Below are positions 54,140-63,865 of a stretch of 64,000 nt of DNA, one piece after another (the first letter of the stretch is position 1; every line of letters starts with the position of its first letter). The stretch is from assembly GCA_017547165.1 (NCBI GenBank), contig JAFYQK010000013.1, positions 99,642 through 163,641 of the forward strand. The letters run 5' to 3'. The position numbers and the translations under genes are program-made. Source of the DNA: Bacteroidaceae bacterium. GTDB lineage: Bacteria > Bacteroidota > Bacteroidia > Bacteroidales > Bacteroidaceae. The notes beneath the pieces were generated by a model. The model saw only the letters and a program-made list of their open reading frames with translations, was not told the DNA's origin and made no database searches.

Positions 54140-55999
54140 CTATTCAGACAGGGACAGTTTCACTTCCTTTGCTATGCTTGCACCGCGATAATAGAAGATT
54201 TTTTCTATCTCTACATTGTTGACACGTTGAAGAAGGAACTGATTCTTATTCCAATGGAAAGGTTTATAATCTATGTTCTTAACAATATTGTTATTGCGGA
54301 ATAACAAGCCATCAACACTCTTGGCATAGAGAATAGGTGCATCAAAAGTTTCAAAGACATTGTCCTCTATGCGAATTGCTGTTTTTTTGCCTCCGTGGAA
54401 GAGTTTATTCTGTCCGGCCAAATTAGGTATCTCGGGATAGATGGAAATTACGGCATTAGTAAACTGGAACTGACTTGTAAGAGAGTTGACGAAACGGTTG
54501 TGGCGTATGGTGACATCACGACAAGCACCTGTTTCGAACCATCCATTGCAATCACCACACAACAAAATGGCACAACCCGAGGTATGGTCGAACAAATTAT
54601 GCTCTACCACAACCTTACGAGGGGTACTGAACAAGGTGCCACGAGCACGATTGTTGCGAATGGTATTATGTGCGAAATAAACTTCAGGGGTCCAGGTCAG
54701 ATTCTCTATACCATAGCCGTCCTTATCAGAAACTTCAGCAGGAACGGGTTTCTTGAAACGGATACGGAAAGTTTTGGCACCATCCATGCCACTACCCTGC
54801 TCCTTGATAACGGCATCCAAAGGACTGATTTCCACAACCTCATTGGTACCTTCAAGTAATTCCATGGTATTGGAACGAACGAACTGCACCTTATCACCCT
54901 TGTACCCCCAATCGAAACCATAAGCCTGCGAGTGCATATAACGACCCTCCAGGGTGTAATCGTCAATACGACGAACAACCTTGAGATATGTGCCATGAAC
55001 GTTGATGGCATCATCCATCATACCCTCATAAAGACCATTAACCGAAGTAATCTTGCCTTTACAACCCGAAAAATGTGTTGCATCGGCCTGAGTAGTAAAG
55101 TAGCGAGCATCGTCGTCACCCTTGAGACAAACCGAAAAACCATCCAACTCGATATTCTCACTCATCTGTGCCAACAATCCCATTCCTTCGGCATAGTGCA
55201 TCTTTACATTATGCAAACGAGTATTAACGCAATGTGTAAGGAAGATACCAGGAGAAGGACGCTCCCAACTTCTCAATGCCAACACAGTACCAGCCTTCAG
55301 GCGCTGATCCTTCCAACCAGGAACATTAAACTTGTTATCGCCCACCTGCTTAACGTTGGCGATTGGACAATACAAGTCGGCTGTATTGTATACAATATGA
55401 CGAGTATCTCCCTCGAATGCTATACCATACTGATGACGGAATGTCCACCCTTCGCCATAAGAAAGAAAATCACCACTATCGGAGATACGATACTTGACCC
55501 AAGGAGCCGGTGTAAAGGTAATTCCCTTCTCTGCATCACTTTCAACTATTGTTATCTGAGATATCTGAGGATTCTCAAAGTCAATACTGAAGTCCTTCAA
55601 GGTGCAATCTGTTGAACGGACAAGCGAAAGAGGCATCATTCGACCATGGAAAACGAGTTCTGCTCCCTGACCATCCAGGACGAAGTCGTGCAAGTCCTCC
55701 AAGGGCACGCCTACAGGGCGTGGCTGGGGCTGGTCGTGATTGGAAACATAATAGTTGCGAGTGGCAGCATCTTGAGGGTGAAAGTCGTAACGGCCCTTCT
55801 CTAGGACAAGGACGGCCTTGTCTCCTTTCTTCATCTCAGTGCGTATAGTTGCAATGACTTTCTGCATTTGGCCAGACATAGACTTTCCTGTGTTGGGCAC
55901 AACACCTAAATCGGCTGCCTTGTAGACTTTATTTTCTGCTAACACTGGCAAGGCAGAGCATACAAGCGCCACCAGAAACAAAAGGATGATTTTCTTCAT
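54140..55999 (-). CDS. GH110 alpha-1,3-galactosidase
   Basis: This 619-residue protein has a signal peptide (PVLAEN) and a right-handed beta-helix with repeated short strands (for example VRSTDCTLKDFSIDF, VVVEHNLFDHTSGCAILLCG). The start (YKAADLGVVPNTG) and length match the B. fragilis-type GH110 enzymes that remove the alpha-1,3-galactose of the blood-group B antigen or linear alpha-Gal. MMDDAINVHGTY with D329/D330 fits the paired catalytic aspartates reported for the family. It lies downstream of GH92 and GH125 genes on the same strand and probably acts with them on host glycans. Confidence 0.88.
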   Translation of the reverse strand: MKKIILLFLVALVCSALPVLAENKVYKAADLGVVPNTGKSMSGQMQKVIATIRTEMKKGDKAVLVLEKGRYDFHPQDAATRNYYVSNHDQPQPRPVGVPLEDLHDFVLDGQGAELVFHGRMMPLSLVRSTDCTLKDFSIDFENPQISQITIVESDAEKGITFTPAPWVKYRISDSGDFLSYGEGWTFRHQYGIAFEGDTRHIVYNTADLYCPIANVKQVGDNKFNVPGWKDQRLKAGTVLALRSWERPSPGIFLTHCVNTRLHNVKMHYAEGMGLLAQMSENIELDGFSVCLKGDDDARYFTTQADATHFSGCKGKITSVNGLYEGMMDDAINVHGTYLKVVRRIDDYTLEGRYMHSQAYGFDWGYKGDKVQFVRSNTMELLEGTNEVVEISPLDAVIKEQGSGMDGAKTFRIRFKKPVPAEVSDKDGYGIENLTWTPEVYFAHNTIRNNRARGTLFSTPRKVVVEHNLFDHTSGCAILLCGDCNGWFETGACRDVTIRHNRFVNSLTSQFQFTNAVISIYPEIPNLAGQNKLFHGGKKTAIRIEDNVFETFDAPILYAKSVDGLLFRNNNIVKNIDYKPFHWNKNQFLLQRVNNVEIEKIFYYRGASIAKEVKLSLSE

Positions 56000-56103
56000 A
56001 TAGGATGTAGAGTTTAGGGGTTAATAGTTAGAGTTTTGGGTGTGTTTAGTATGTATCCCTACTATTGGGGTTTCAGTTTTCAGTTTCGTTTTCCGTTGCT
56101 TTG

Positions 56104-56219
56104 TCCCCCTGAGACAGGTGGGACGAGGAGCGAAGCGACGGAGGGGGTGGATAGTTTTAAGTATTAAGTTTTAATCCACCCTCTCCCCACTGCGTGGGAC
56201 TCCCCCTGTCTCAGGGGGA
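56104..56219. repeat. MITE-like nested inverted repeat
   Basis: TCCCCCTGAGACAGG (56104-56118) and CCTGTCTCAGGGGGA (56205-56219) are exact reverse complements 86 bp apart. Inside, a GAGGGGGTGGAT-like arm faces ATCCACCCTCTC. The right end also folds alone (CTCCCCCTG/CAGGGGGAG). The 17-mer GGGGGTGGATAGTTTTA recurs at 18970. No coding capacity. Confidence 0.75.
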
Positions 56220-56266
56220 GAAAGAGGGAAAGGACCTTTCCGTTTTCAGCTTTCACCTTTCCGTTA

Positions 56267-57691
56267 TCATCGTCCGTACGCCTTAATGACAAGCTCCCCG
56301 AACAGGCCATTTGCCCAAGCAAACCAAGAGCGTGTGAACTTCGTTGGATTAGAAGGATTGAAACTTTCGTGCATGTAGCCAGTCCCACCATCAGTTTGCA
56401 TAAGCATACGCACACATTCCTGTTGCTCCTGACGGTCATTGCTGGTAAGGCCCTTCATGATAATGCTCATAGGCCACACCATGCCTAAGCCCGTATGAGG
56501 CGAACCTATTGCACCCACCTTGGCGCCATTAAGCGAACCAGTGAAGAAATATGGATTATCCTCACTCCATATCATACGGCGCGTATTCTGATAAACAGAA
56601 TCATCGATAGAAACCAATTCGGGACACAGATAAGGCAAGGAAAGCAGCGAAGGTGCATTGGCATCATCCATAAGAAGATGCGAACCATAGGCATCTGTCT
56701 CAAAGGCATATACCTTGCCATACTTTGGGTGGTTCACAATGGCATGTTGCTTCAAACCTCGATTGATATCATCGGCAATAGCCAGACATTCGGCTGACAA
56801 AGTGTCATCTTTATTGACATCTTTCAGAATTACTGCAGCTTTGCGCAAGACACTCTCTGCGAAGAAATTACTGGGAACAAGATAAGGAAAAATCTGACTA
56901 TCATCAGATGGACGGAAAGCACTTGCTACCATGCCACAAGGTTTGGCTGGATGTCCGTAGCCGTAATTGCTTGAGGTATCGTGAAGGAAATGCGTGGTGC
57001 GTTGAAATCTATATGTTGTTTTAGGACCATTGACACGTTGTTGCTCGCGCATCAAAGAAAGGATTTCGCCCATTGCCTGCATCCAAAGGTCGCCAAAGAT
57101 ACTGGAATCACCTGTCAACAACCAATACTGATAGGCAAGGCGTATGGGATAGCACATCGAATCCAACTCGTATTTACGCTCATGCACTCCCTTCTTCATT
57201 ACAGTATAATCCGAAGCCCAATGACTTACCTTTGTTGTATCACTCAGAAAAGCATTGGCATACGGGTCGAGACAAATAAACTCAAACTGCTGTAGAATAA
57301 CACCCCTGATAAGTTTGGCAAGCTCGGGATCGTCCTTAACATATTGAATGTATGTCCACACCTGCGCACCAGAATCCCTGAGCCACATGGCATCAATGTC
57401 GCCAGTAATTACAAAAGTATGGTCACCATCGGGAAAAACTGTTGTATCCAACGTGTTTGGAAAACAATTCTGAAACATCTGCCAAAGTTTGGGAGACACC
57501 TCAAGTAACCTCGAATGCATCTGCTTTATTTGCATTTCTACAGACCTGCTGACAAAACAACGTTTCTCAACAGGAGGGCGATGATAGAATGTGTCTGGCA
57601 ATTGCTCAGACAAAGATTGGCAAACATTGGGATTATATGCCTTGACCGTAGAGGCGATGATAAAAAGGATGAAGAAAAAGCGTAATTTCAT
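56267..57691 (-). CDS. GH125 exo-alpha-1,6-mannosidase
   Basis: This 474-residue protein has a signal peptide and an (alpha/alpha)6-barrel of the GH125 (DUF1237) type. Characteristic segments are FVITGDIDAMWLRDSGAQVWTY (residues about 93-114, including catalytic acid region), YELDSMCYPIRLAYQYW and the C-terminal SWFAWANGLFGELVI. It cleaves alpha-1,6-mannose by inversion, often after GH92 has removed alpha-1,2 or alpha-1,3 residues. It follows GH92 by only 7 bp and must be cotranscribed with it; GH110 follows after 267 bp that hold a MITE-like repeat. Confidence 0.92.
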   Translation of the reverse strand: MKLRFFFILFIIASTVKAYNPNVCQSLSEQLPDTFYHRPPVEKRCFVSRSVEMQIKQMHSRLLEVSPKLWQMFQNCFPNTLDTTVFPDGDHTFVITGDIDAMWLRDSGAQVWTYIQYVKDDPELAKLIRGVILQQFEFICLDPYANAFLSDTTKVSHWASDYTVMKKGVHERKYELDSMCYPIRLAYQYWLLTGDSSIFGDLWMQAMGEILSLMREQQRVNGPKTTYRFQRTTHFLHDTSSNYGYGHPAKPCGMVASAFRPSDDSQIFPYLVPSNFFAESVLRKAAVILKDVNKDDTLSAECLAIADDINRGLKQHAIVNHPKYGKVYAFETDAYGSHLLMDDANAPSLLSLPYLCPELVSIDDSVYQNTRRMIWSEDNPYFFTGSLNGAKVGAIGSPHTGLGMVWPMSIIMKGLTSNDRQEQQECVRMLMQTDGGTGYMHESFNPSNPTKFTRSWFAWANGLFGELVIKAYGR

Positions 57692-57698
57692 TTCTGCA

Positions 57699-59882
57699 TT
57701 ATTTTTTCTTTAATTCTGCGACCAAAACACCACCTTGCATTATTTCCTCGTGAGTTATATAAGGACGCTGCAACTTCTTTCCGTTCAACTTCCATTTTTT
57801 CACAATGCTTCCCTTGCCTTTAGTGCGTATGGTAAAAGTCTTACCTTCCGAAACCTGGAAAACGGCCTCACGAACAAGGGGAACCGAAAGCTGATAGACA
57901 CCTCCACATGGTTCAACCTGATACAATCCCAAGGCAGACATAATATACCATGCCGACATCTGTCCCACATCCTCGTTGCCACAAAGTCCGTCGGCACCTT
58001 CCGTATAAAGTCGGGAGAGGACCTCATGAACACGCTTTTGAGTCTTTTGAGGATTACCCAGATAATTATATATATATAAGGTGTGGTGTGATGGCTCGTT
58101 TCCATGCGCATACTGACCTATCAAACCTGTGATATCGGGGTTGGCACCTGCATTAAGTCTACTATCAGCAAGGAAAAGACTATCCAAACGCGCCTCTGCG
58201 CTCTCTGTCCCTCCAAGAAGTTCAACCAATCCTTGCACATCATGCGGCACTAGCCAAAGATATTGCCATGGAGTGCCCTCGGTATAATCAGGGGTATGAT
58301 GAGAGGGGTTGAAACCTTCTAAGCTACGGAAATTACCAGCCTTGTCCTTAGCACGGAAGCATCCGACACGCTCGTCGAAAAGTTTCCTGTACCCCTGACT
58401 TAAATTGTAGTAGCGTATACTATCCTCCGTATGTCCAAGTTTTCCTGCCACCTGTGCCACACTCCATGCCGCCAAATAATACTCCAAACTCTTTGATACA
58501 GTCTCTCCCTCCTTACTATCAAACGGCAAATATCCGTATTTCCACAAATCAGCCTTGCCACGATCGGGAATACGGCGATACTGGAAACGTCGTTGTTCGG
58601 GTGTATACTCTGGGTCACCCATACTCTGTTTCATATACAAGAAGGCTTTTTCATAATCAAAACCGTCAACACCCTTGAGAATCATGTCCGCCAACACCGG
58701 AATACCAGGTTCTCCCACCATACAATAAGTGTCGGTGCTGTGCAAATGCCACACCGGAAGTTCTCCATGTTGCTGACAGATTGCCATCATTGTCTGTGCC
58801 CAATCGCTAAGTTTGTCCTGCATCACAAGCGTTGCCAAAGGATGAAGCGCACGATAGGTGTCCCACAAACTCCATGTTGTATAATTCTGAAAATCAGGCG
58901 AACGATGTATCTGTCCATCCGTACCTTTATAATCACCAGTAACATCGTTCCACAACTGTGGTGCAAATAACGCATGATATAGCGATGTATAGAATACAAT
59001 GCTATCACGCTCCGAATTGAATGAAGCCTTGATACGACCAAGTTCGTTATTCCAGCGCTCACGAGCCTCTAACCTGATTTTATCAAAATCTTTTTCGTGT
59101 TGCTCAATCTGTAGATTAGCCAAAGCACCCATTTCGCTTACCGGAGAGATGCCGACCTGCACTTGTATGGCAGTTCCTGGGTCTACCTCAAAAAAGGTCT
59201 GACAATATCTGGCATCAATGCTATCCATATAGAATTCAGAAACAGGACGATCGAAGCGTATAGCATAGTAAACGGTATGATTTGTCCATCCGCGACTGGT
59301 ACGATAACCTACCAAAGTAAAAATATCATAGGGCCATATTCGTGTTTCAGTAGCACGGTCACCTACCCCACTCTCCAAATCAAGAACAATATTGGCATAA
59401 CGATTGCCTTTAGGAAAAGTAAAGCGATGAATGGCGGTGCGGTCCGTTGCCGTCATCTCTGCCTTAATACCCCACTTTTTCAATAAAACACTATAAAACC
59501 CTGGTTCAACAACCTCATGCTCATGGCTATAGCGTGATGCTATATCGGTAATAAAATCCGCCCTCGAAGGTTTTGTACGTGCAAAACCGTATATGGGCAT
59601 TAGAGTGATGTCACCCAAATCGCTACAACCCGTACCACTCAAGTGTGTATGTGAGAATCCAATAATTGAGTCACCTGATGCATGATATCCACTACACCAA
59701 TCCCAACCATGATATGGCTGAACCGGTCCGACATTGACCATACCCCATGGCACATTGGCGCCAACGAACACATGACCATGCTCAGCACTTCCAATACGAG
59801 GGTTAACCTTTTCAACATATTGAGAAAATGCAGTCAAACTGAACAAAAGCAGGATTGGAATTATATAAAGATTCTTCTTCAT
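57699..59882 (-). CDS. GH92 alpha-mannosidase
   Basis: The protein has 727 residues from the ATG at 59882, which gives a clean signal peptide (LLLFSLTAFSQ); an upstream in-frame ATG at 59924 adds 14 residues and overlaps the -7 box, so it is rejected. GH92 hallmarks are VNPRIGSAEHGHVFVGANVPWGM-like N-terminus, HGNEPSHHTLYIYNYLG and GLCGNEDVGQMSAWYIMSALGLY (catalytic Glu and Asp residues). These calcium-dependent inverting enzymes trim alpha-1,2/1,3/1,4/1,6-mannose of N-glycans. It is the first gene of a GH92-GH125 unit. Confidence 0.93.
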   Translation of the reverse strand: MKKNLYIIPILLLFSLTAFSQYVEKVNPRIGSAEHGHVFVGANVPWGMVNVGPVQPYHGWDWCSGYHASGDSIIGFSHTHLSGTGCSDLGDITLMPIYGFARTKPSRADFITDIASRYSHEHEVVEPGFYSVLLKKWGIKAEMTATDRTAIHRFTFPKGNRYANIVLDLESGVGDRATETRIWPYDIFTLVGYRTSRGWTNHTVYYAIRFDRPVSEFYMDSIDARYCQTFFEVDPGTAIQVQVGISPVSEMGALANLQIEQHEKDFDKIRLEARERWNNELGRIKASFNSERDSIVFYTSLYHALFAPQLWNDVTGDYKGTDGQIHRSPDFQNYTTWSLWDTYRALHPLATLVMQDKLSDWAQTMMAICQQHGELPVWHLHSTDTYCMVGEPGIPVLADMILKGVDGFDYEKAFLYMKQSMGDPEYTPEQRRFQYRRIPDRGKADLWKYGYLPFDSKEGETVSKSLEYYLAAWSVAQVAGKLGHTEDSIRYYNLSQGYRKLFDERVGCFRAKDKAGNFRSLEGFNPSHHTPDYTEGTPWQYLWLVPHDVQGLVELLGGTESAEARLDSLFLADSRLNAGANPDITGLIGQYAHGNEPSHHTLYIYNYLGNPQKTQKRVHEVLSRLYTEGADGLCGNEDVGQMSAWYIMSALGLYQVEPCGGVYQLSVPLVREAVFQVSEGKTFTIRTKGKGSIVKKWKLNGKKLQRPYITHEEIMQGGVLVAELKKK

Positions 59883-59921
59883 TATAAGTAAAATGTGGAT
59901 GATATAAATTAATTCAGTTAT

Positions 59922-59929
59922 CAAAGATA
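59922..59929 (-). promoter_or_regulatory. -7 box of GH92
   Basis: Minus-strand TATCTTTG lies 39 bp before the GH92 start at 59882. Confidence 0.6.
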
Positions 59930-59972
59930 CAATTTATAAGTCTATATTTCCTCTTATTAATCAGTTTTTTAA

Positions 59973-59980
59973 TAACTTTG
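59973..59980 (+). promoter_or_regulatory. -7 box of the metzincin gene
   Basis: TAACTTTG lies 43 bp before the start at 60024, divergent from the GH92 promoter only 43 bp away. Confidence 0.6.
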
Positions 59981-60023
59981 CGGCAAATTAAATATTTTTG
60001 ACAATAAAATTCAAATAATCAAC

Positions 60024-62405
60024 ATGAAAAAGTTATTTATGCTCCTTATGGCATCAGCTCTCTTAGTTATGCCTGTTGAAGCAAAGAAAAAAGACAAAAA
60101 AGGAAAGGGAAAGGCGAAGACAGAAGCAGCAACTCCTGCTCCTGCACCCAAGAAAAAGGATATCAAACCCAGCATCTCACGCAAAGGTATGCTGAATGTG
60201 GAGAAGGTGGGCACAGACTGGTTCCTTGAAGTACCCGACAGTTTGCTGGGCAAGGATATTCTGGCTGTTACACGCTACACATCCACTCCCTCAAGTTCTG
60301 GCAAGTTCGGTGGCGAGGAGTGCAACGAGCAAGTTGTATTCTTTGAGATGAACCCCGACAGCACTCTTCTTCTGCGCTCTCGCATGACCATTAACGTTGC
60401 TGATAGCACCACAGCCATTTCCAAGGCTATCAATGTCAGTAACGAGTCCCCCATTATCGGAGCCTTCAAGGTAGAGAAGCACAAGAATGGTATGTCACGC
60501 ATCAAAGTGACACAATTCCTCAATAGCGACAACCCTCTTGGCATTATGTCATTCTACAAGAAGTCTTTCACCTTGGGTATGCAGGATGCTTCCTTGTCTT
60601 ATGTGGAGGACATCAAGACCTTCCCTACAAACACTGAAATCCGTCTGGTAAAGACCTACAATAGTGCCGGCAGAGAACTCCCTGCTTCAGTATATACAGG
60701 CAAGGTGACTTTCGGTTTGAATATCAGTTTGGTTCTATTGCCTGAAGAACCCATGCTGCCCCGTCTGTTTGACCAGCGCGTGGGTTACTTCACCCATGGT
60801 TTCAACCAATTCAGTGACGAGCAGCAGCGTGTGGGCAAGCAGGTTATGATCTCACGCTTCCGTCTGGAGCCCAAGAACGCCGAAGATGCTGAAAAGATGC
60901 GTCGTGGCGAACTCATCGAGCCCAAGAAGCCCATCATCTACTACATCGACCCTGCCACTCCCAAGCAATGGCGCAAATACCTAATCATGGGTGTGAACGA
61001 CTGGCAGGCTGCCTTTGAAAAGGCCGGTTGGAAAAATGCAATCCGTGGCGAGGAATGGCCCGAGAACGACTCTACCATGAGCATGGAGGATGCCCGTTTC
61101 TCTATGATTCGTTACCTGGCAAGTCCCATCCCCAATGCATATGGTCCTCACATCTCCGACCCTCGTACAGGTGAGATTATGGAGGCACATGTTTGCTGGT
61201 ATCACAATGTTATGTCTCTGGTTCATGACTGGTACATGGTACAGGCCAGCAGCATAGACGAGGCAGCACGCAAGATGCACTATAGCGAGGAGTTGATGGG
61301 CGAACTGATCCGTTTCGTATCAAGCCACGAGGTTGGTCACTCGTTGGGCCTGCGTCACAACTTCGGTTCTTCTGCTATGGTTCCCACCGATAGTCTGCGC
61401 AACAAAGCATGGGTAGAGAAGAATGGCCATACTCCCTCTATCATGGACTATGCTCGCTTCAACTATGTGGCTCAGCCTGAGGACGGCATCTCACAGAAGG
61501 GCATCTTCCCCCGCATTGGCGACTACGACATGTGGGCCATCGAATGGGGTTATCGTCCTATGCTTGATGCCAAGACTCCAATGGAGGACCACAAGGCTCT
61601 GGAGGCTATGACACAGAAGGCACAGAAAAACCCACGTCTGTGGTGGGGCGATGGCGAAGGCCTGCGTGGCGTTGACCCCCGTCGCCAGACCGAGGACCTG
61701 GGTGATAATGCAGTAAAGTCAAGCACCTATGGTGTGATGAACCTTAAGCGTGAGATGGCAGAGTTAGAGAAGTGGACATTTGACGAGAATGACATTTACG
61801 ATGAGAACCTTGCGACCATGTACAAACAGATGCAGACACAATTCCTGCGTTATGCTGGACATGTTGCTGGTTATATCGGTGGTACATACCAGACCTACAA
61901 TACCCGTGCTCAGGGCGGTACAGCCTTCGAGCCAACTCCATTGAAGAAACAGAAAGAGTCTCTCCTGTGGTTGGAGAAGAACGTTCTGAACGAACCTGCA
62001 TGGATGCGTGAGTTTGATTACTGCAAGACCCTGACAAAGGACACACGCACACTGACTACATCAATTGCGTCTTCTGGTGCAGCTTTGTTGCTCAACCGTC
62101 TGACATATCTAAACGAACTCTATACCAGCGACAAGTACATTGCTGACATAGTCCGCATGTGCTTCTCAGAGGCTCAAAGTGGTAAGAGCATAAGCCTATA
62201 CCGTCAGACCCTGCAGAATGCGTTGGTACAGGTTTTGGTGAATCGTTTCGAGACAATGACAGCTATTTATCCTCTGCGTGCCGACATCCTTATGGCACTA
62301 AAGAGCATCCAAAGCAAAGTAAAGAATGCCGGTGCAGATGCCAAAAGCCGTGCACACTTCCAGAACCTCTCAGACATGATTGAGCGTGCTTTGGCAGTAA
62401 AGTAA
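60024..62405 (+). CDS. Secreted zinc metalloprotease (metzincin, DUF5117/DUF5118 type)
   Basis: This 793-residue protein has a signal peptide followed by a Lys/Ala/Pro-rich low-complexity stretch (about 20-50). A long N-terminal region (DUF5118/DUF5117-like) precedes the zinc motif SHEVGHSLGLRHNFGSS with H435, E436, H439 and H445, an extended HExxHxxGxxH site. A downstream SIMDY supplies the Met-turn (NGHTPSIMDYARFN). Its natural substrates are unknown. It is divergent from GH92 and monocistronic, with a terminator after it. Together with the C1 and M6 proteases it could open glycoproteins for the glycosidases. Confidence 0.88.
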   Translation: MKKLFMLLMASALLVMPVEAKKKDKKGKGKAKTEAATPAPAPKKKDIKPSISRKGMLNVEKVGTDWFLEVPDSLLGKDILAVTRYTSTPSSSGKFGGEECNEQVVFFEMNPDSTLLLRSRMTINVADSTTAISKAINVSNESPIIGAFKVEKHKNGMSRIKVTQFLNSDNPLGIMSFYKKSFTLGMQDASLSYVEDIKTFPTNTEIRLVKTYNSAGRELPASVYTGKVTFGLNISLVLLPEEPMLPRLFDQRVGYFTHGFNQFSDEQQRVGKQVMISRFRLEPKNAEDAEKMRRGELIEPKKPIIYYIDPATPKQWRKYLIMGVNDWQAAFEKAGWKNAIRGEEWPENDSTMSMEDARFSMIRYLASPIPNAYGPHISDPRTGEIMEAHVCWYHNVMSLVHDWYMVQASSIDEAARKMHYSEELMGELIRFVSSHEVGHSLGLRHNFGSSAMVPTDSLRNKAWVEKNGHTPSIMDYARFNYVAQPEDGISQKGIFPRIGDYDMWAIEWGYRPMLDAKTPMEDHKALEAMTQKAQKNPRLWWGDGEGLRGVDPRRQTEDLGDNAVKSSTYGVMNLKREMAELEKWTFDENDIYDENLATMYKQMQTQFLRYAGHVAGYIGGTYQTYNTRAQGGTAFEPTPLKKQKESLLWLEKNVLNEPAWMREFDYCKTLTKDTRTLTTSIASSGAALLLNRLTYLNELYTSDKYIADIVRMCFSEAQSGKSISLYRQTLQNALVQVLVNRFETMTAIYPLRADILMALKSIQSKVKNAGADAKSRAHFQNLSDMIERALAVK

Positions 62406-62428
62406 ACACAACAATACATGATATGATG

Positions 62429-62457
62429 CCCCGGACTCTCGAGTTCGGGGTATTTTT
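62429..62457 (+). terminator. Terminator of the metzincin gene
   Basis: CCCCGGACTC and GAGTTCGGGG form a 10-bp stem (one G-U) around a 2-base loop, followed by TATTTTT. Confidence 0.85.
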
Positions 62458-62539
62458 ATGCATTACAGAGAGTGAACATACTTAAATGCCGAATATTTTT
62501 AGTATGTTTACACCCGATTTCGTTTAAAATAAGATTATT

Positions 62540-63310
62540 ATGGGATTAGGAAAATGGATAGGTGGCATTGTCGGTTGGATGGCAGGAGGACCATTGGGGG
62601 CATTGGCAGGATATGCCATTGGCAAAATGCTTGAAGGTAATAACGAGAACGAGGATTATAAAACTAACACTTATGATTCAACGTCATATGGGCAACGTAA
62701 TAGTTTCCTTTTTTCTCTGCTCGTAATGGCATCATATATCATCAAAGCAGATGGTAAGGTAATGCATAGCGAAATGGAATTTGTACGACAGTTTCTGCGT
62801 ATAAATTTTGGAGAAGCTGCGGTAAATGAAGGTAATCAGATACTTTTAAACCTCTTTGAACAACGCAAGCAGATGGATGCCAGAAATCCATCTGCATTCA
62901 AGAATGCCATCTACGAATGTGGAGCACAGATAAAAGTGTATATGAACTATGAGCAGCGCCTGCAATTACTAAGCTTCTTGGTTCAGATTGCACAAAGTGA
63001 CGGAAATGTCTGTAATGAAGAAACAGAGGCACTGAAAGAGATTGCTTCTGCAATAGGTCTGTCTATGGAAGAAGTGGATTCGATGCTTAACCTTGGAGGC
63101 CAAACGCTGAAAGAAGCTTATAAGGTGCTTGAGATTGACGAAAATGCCACAGACGAAGATATTAAGAAAGCATATCGTAAATTAGCTCTAAAACATCACC
63201 CTGACAAAGTGGCGACCTTAGGAGAAGACATTAAAATGGCTGCAGAGGAGAAATTCCGACAGATCAATAACGCAAAGGAAATTATATTCAAGGCAAGGGG
63301 GATAAAGTGA
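62540..63310 (+). CDS. TerB-DnaJ (DjlA-like) co-chaperone
   Basis: The 256-residue protein has a glycine-rich N-terminal hydrophobic segment ([21 protein letters not shown], probable membrane association). A TerB-like helical domain follows (about 55-180, with [17 protein letters not shown]). The C-terminal J domain (about 193-256) has its HPD motif (H220-P221-D222) intact. DjlA proteins recruit DnaK to the membrane; this one matches that order of domains. It has its own terminator and no functional neighbours. Confidence 0.9.
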   Translation: MGLGKWIGGIVGWMAGGPLGALAGYAIGKMLEGNNENEDYKTNTYDSTSYGQRNSFLFSLLVMASYIIKADGKVMHSEMEFVRQFLRINFGEAAVNEGNQILLNLFEQRKQMDARNPSAFKNAIYECGAQIKVYMNYEQRLQLLSFLVQIAQSDGNVCNEETEALKEIASAIGLSMEEVDSMLNLGGQTLKEAYKVLEIDENATDEDIKKAYRKLALKHHPDKVATLGEDIKMAAEEKFRQINNAKEIIFKARGIK

Positions 63311-63339
63311 CTCTTATAAAATATCTTTGTATCTAAATA

Positions 63340-63374
63340 AAATCGACCAAAACCTAAATGGCTTTGGTCGATTT
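63340..63374. terminator. Bidirectional terminator
   Basis: AAATCGACCAAA pairs with TTTGGTCGATTT around an 11-base loop, between the convergent DnaJ-type and lipoprotein genes. Confidence 0.85.
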
Positions 63375-63395
63375 ATTTCGACTTAATTATTAGAT

Positions 63396-63755
63396 TTATT
63401 TATAAGCATTATATACCTCTTGGAATACATACTTAACCTCCTCATATGTCATGCCGACCAAACCAGGATAATTTTCTTCATACTTTTCACCGGCATACTC
63501 AACAGCAACAACACATTTAGTACACTTTCCACCACTAAAGGATGCTGTATACGTTGTTTTAACACCTTCAATATTGACCCTTAAAATAAGTTTACCAGGA
63601 GCCTGACTCTCGTCAATACCAACTTTCCAGTTACCTTCTGGTTGTTCCTGATTGTTGTCACCACCTGGCTTAATTTCGTTCTCGTCCTTGTCGCAAGATG
63701 TAAATGCCAAAGCACCACACAAAACAAACGCGAACATCAACCAAAACTTTTTCAT
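63396..63755 (-). CDS. Small lipoprotein of unknown function
   Basis: This 119-residue protein has a lipoprotein signal ending AFTSCDKDE, then an acidic Gly/Asn/Gln-rich linker (about 25-42) and a short beta-rich domain with a CTKC pair (residues about 76-79). I do not recognise the family. The D/E residues after the lipidated Cys fit surface export in Bacteroidetes. Its -7 box lies 90 bp upstream, only 14 bp from the edge of an insertion sequence. Confidence 0.7.
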   Translation of the reverse strand: MKKFWLMFAFVLCGALAFTSCDKDENEIKPGGDNNQEQPEGNWKVGIDESQAPGKLILRVNIEGVKTTYTASFSGGKCTKCVVAVEYAGEKYEENYPGLVGMTYEEVKYVFQEVYNAYK

Positions 63756-63844
63756 AGTAATTAAGATTTAAATTATCGGCGCATTATAGTTTGTGATTGT
63801 AAAGCCGCGCCTTATTAGCTCTGCATCACTACTTAACTCTATCG

Positions 63845-63852
63845 CAAATATA
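63845..63852 (-). promoter_or_regulatory. -7 box of the small lipoprotein
   Basis: Minus-strand TATATTTG. The place for a -33 element (about 63873) falls inside the insertion sequence that begins at about 63866. Confidence 0.55.
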
Positions 63853-63865
63853 CAGACTTATGTCT

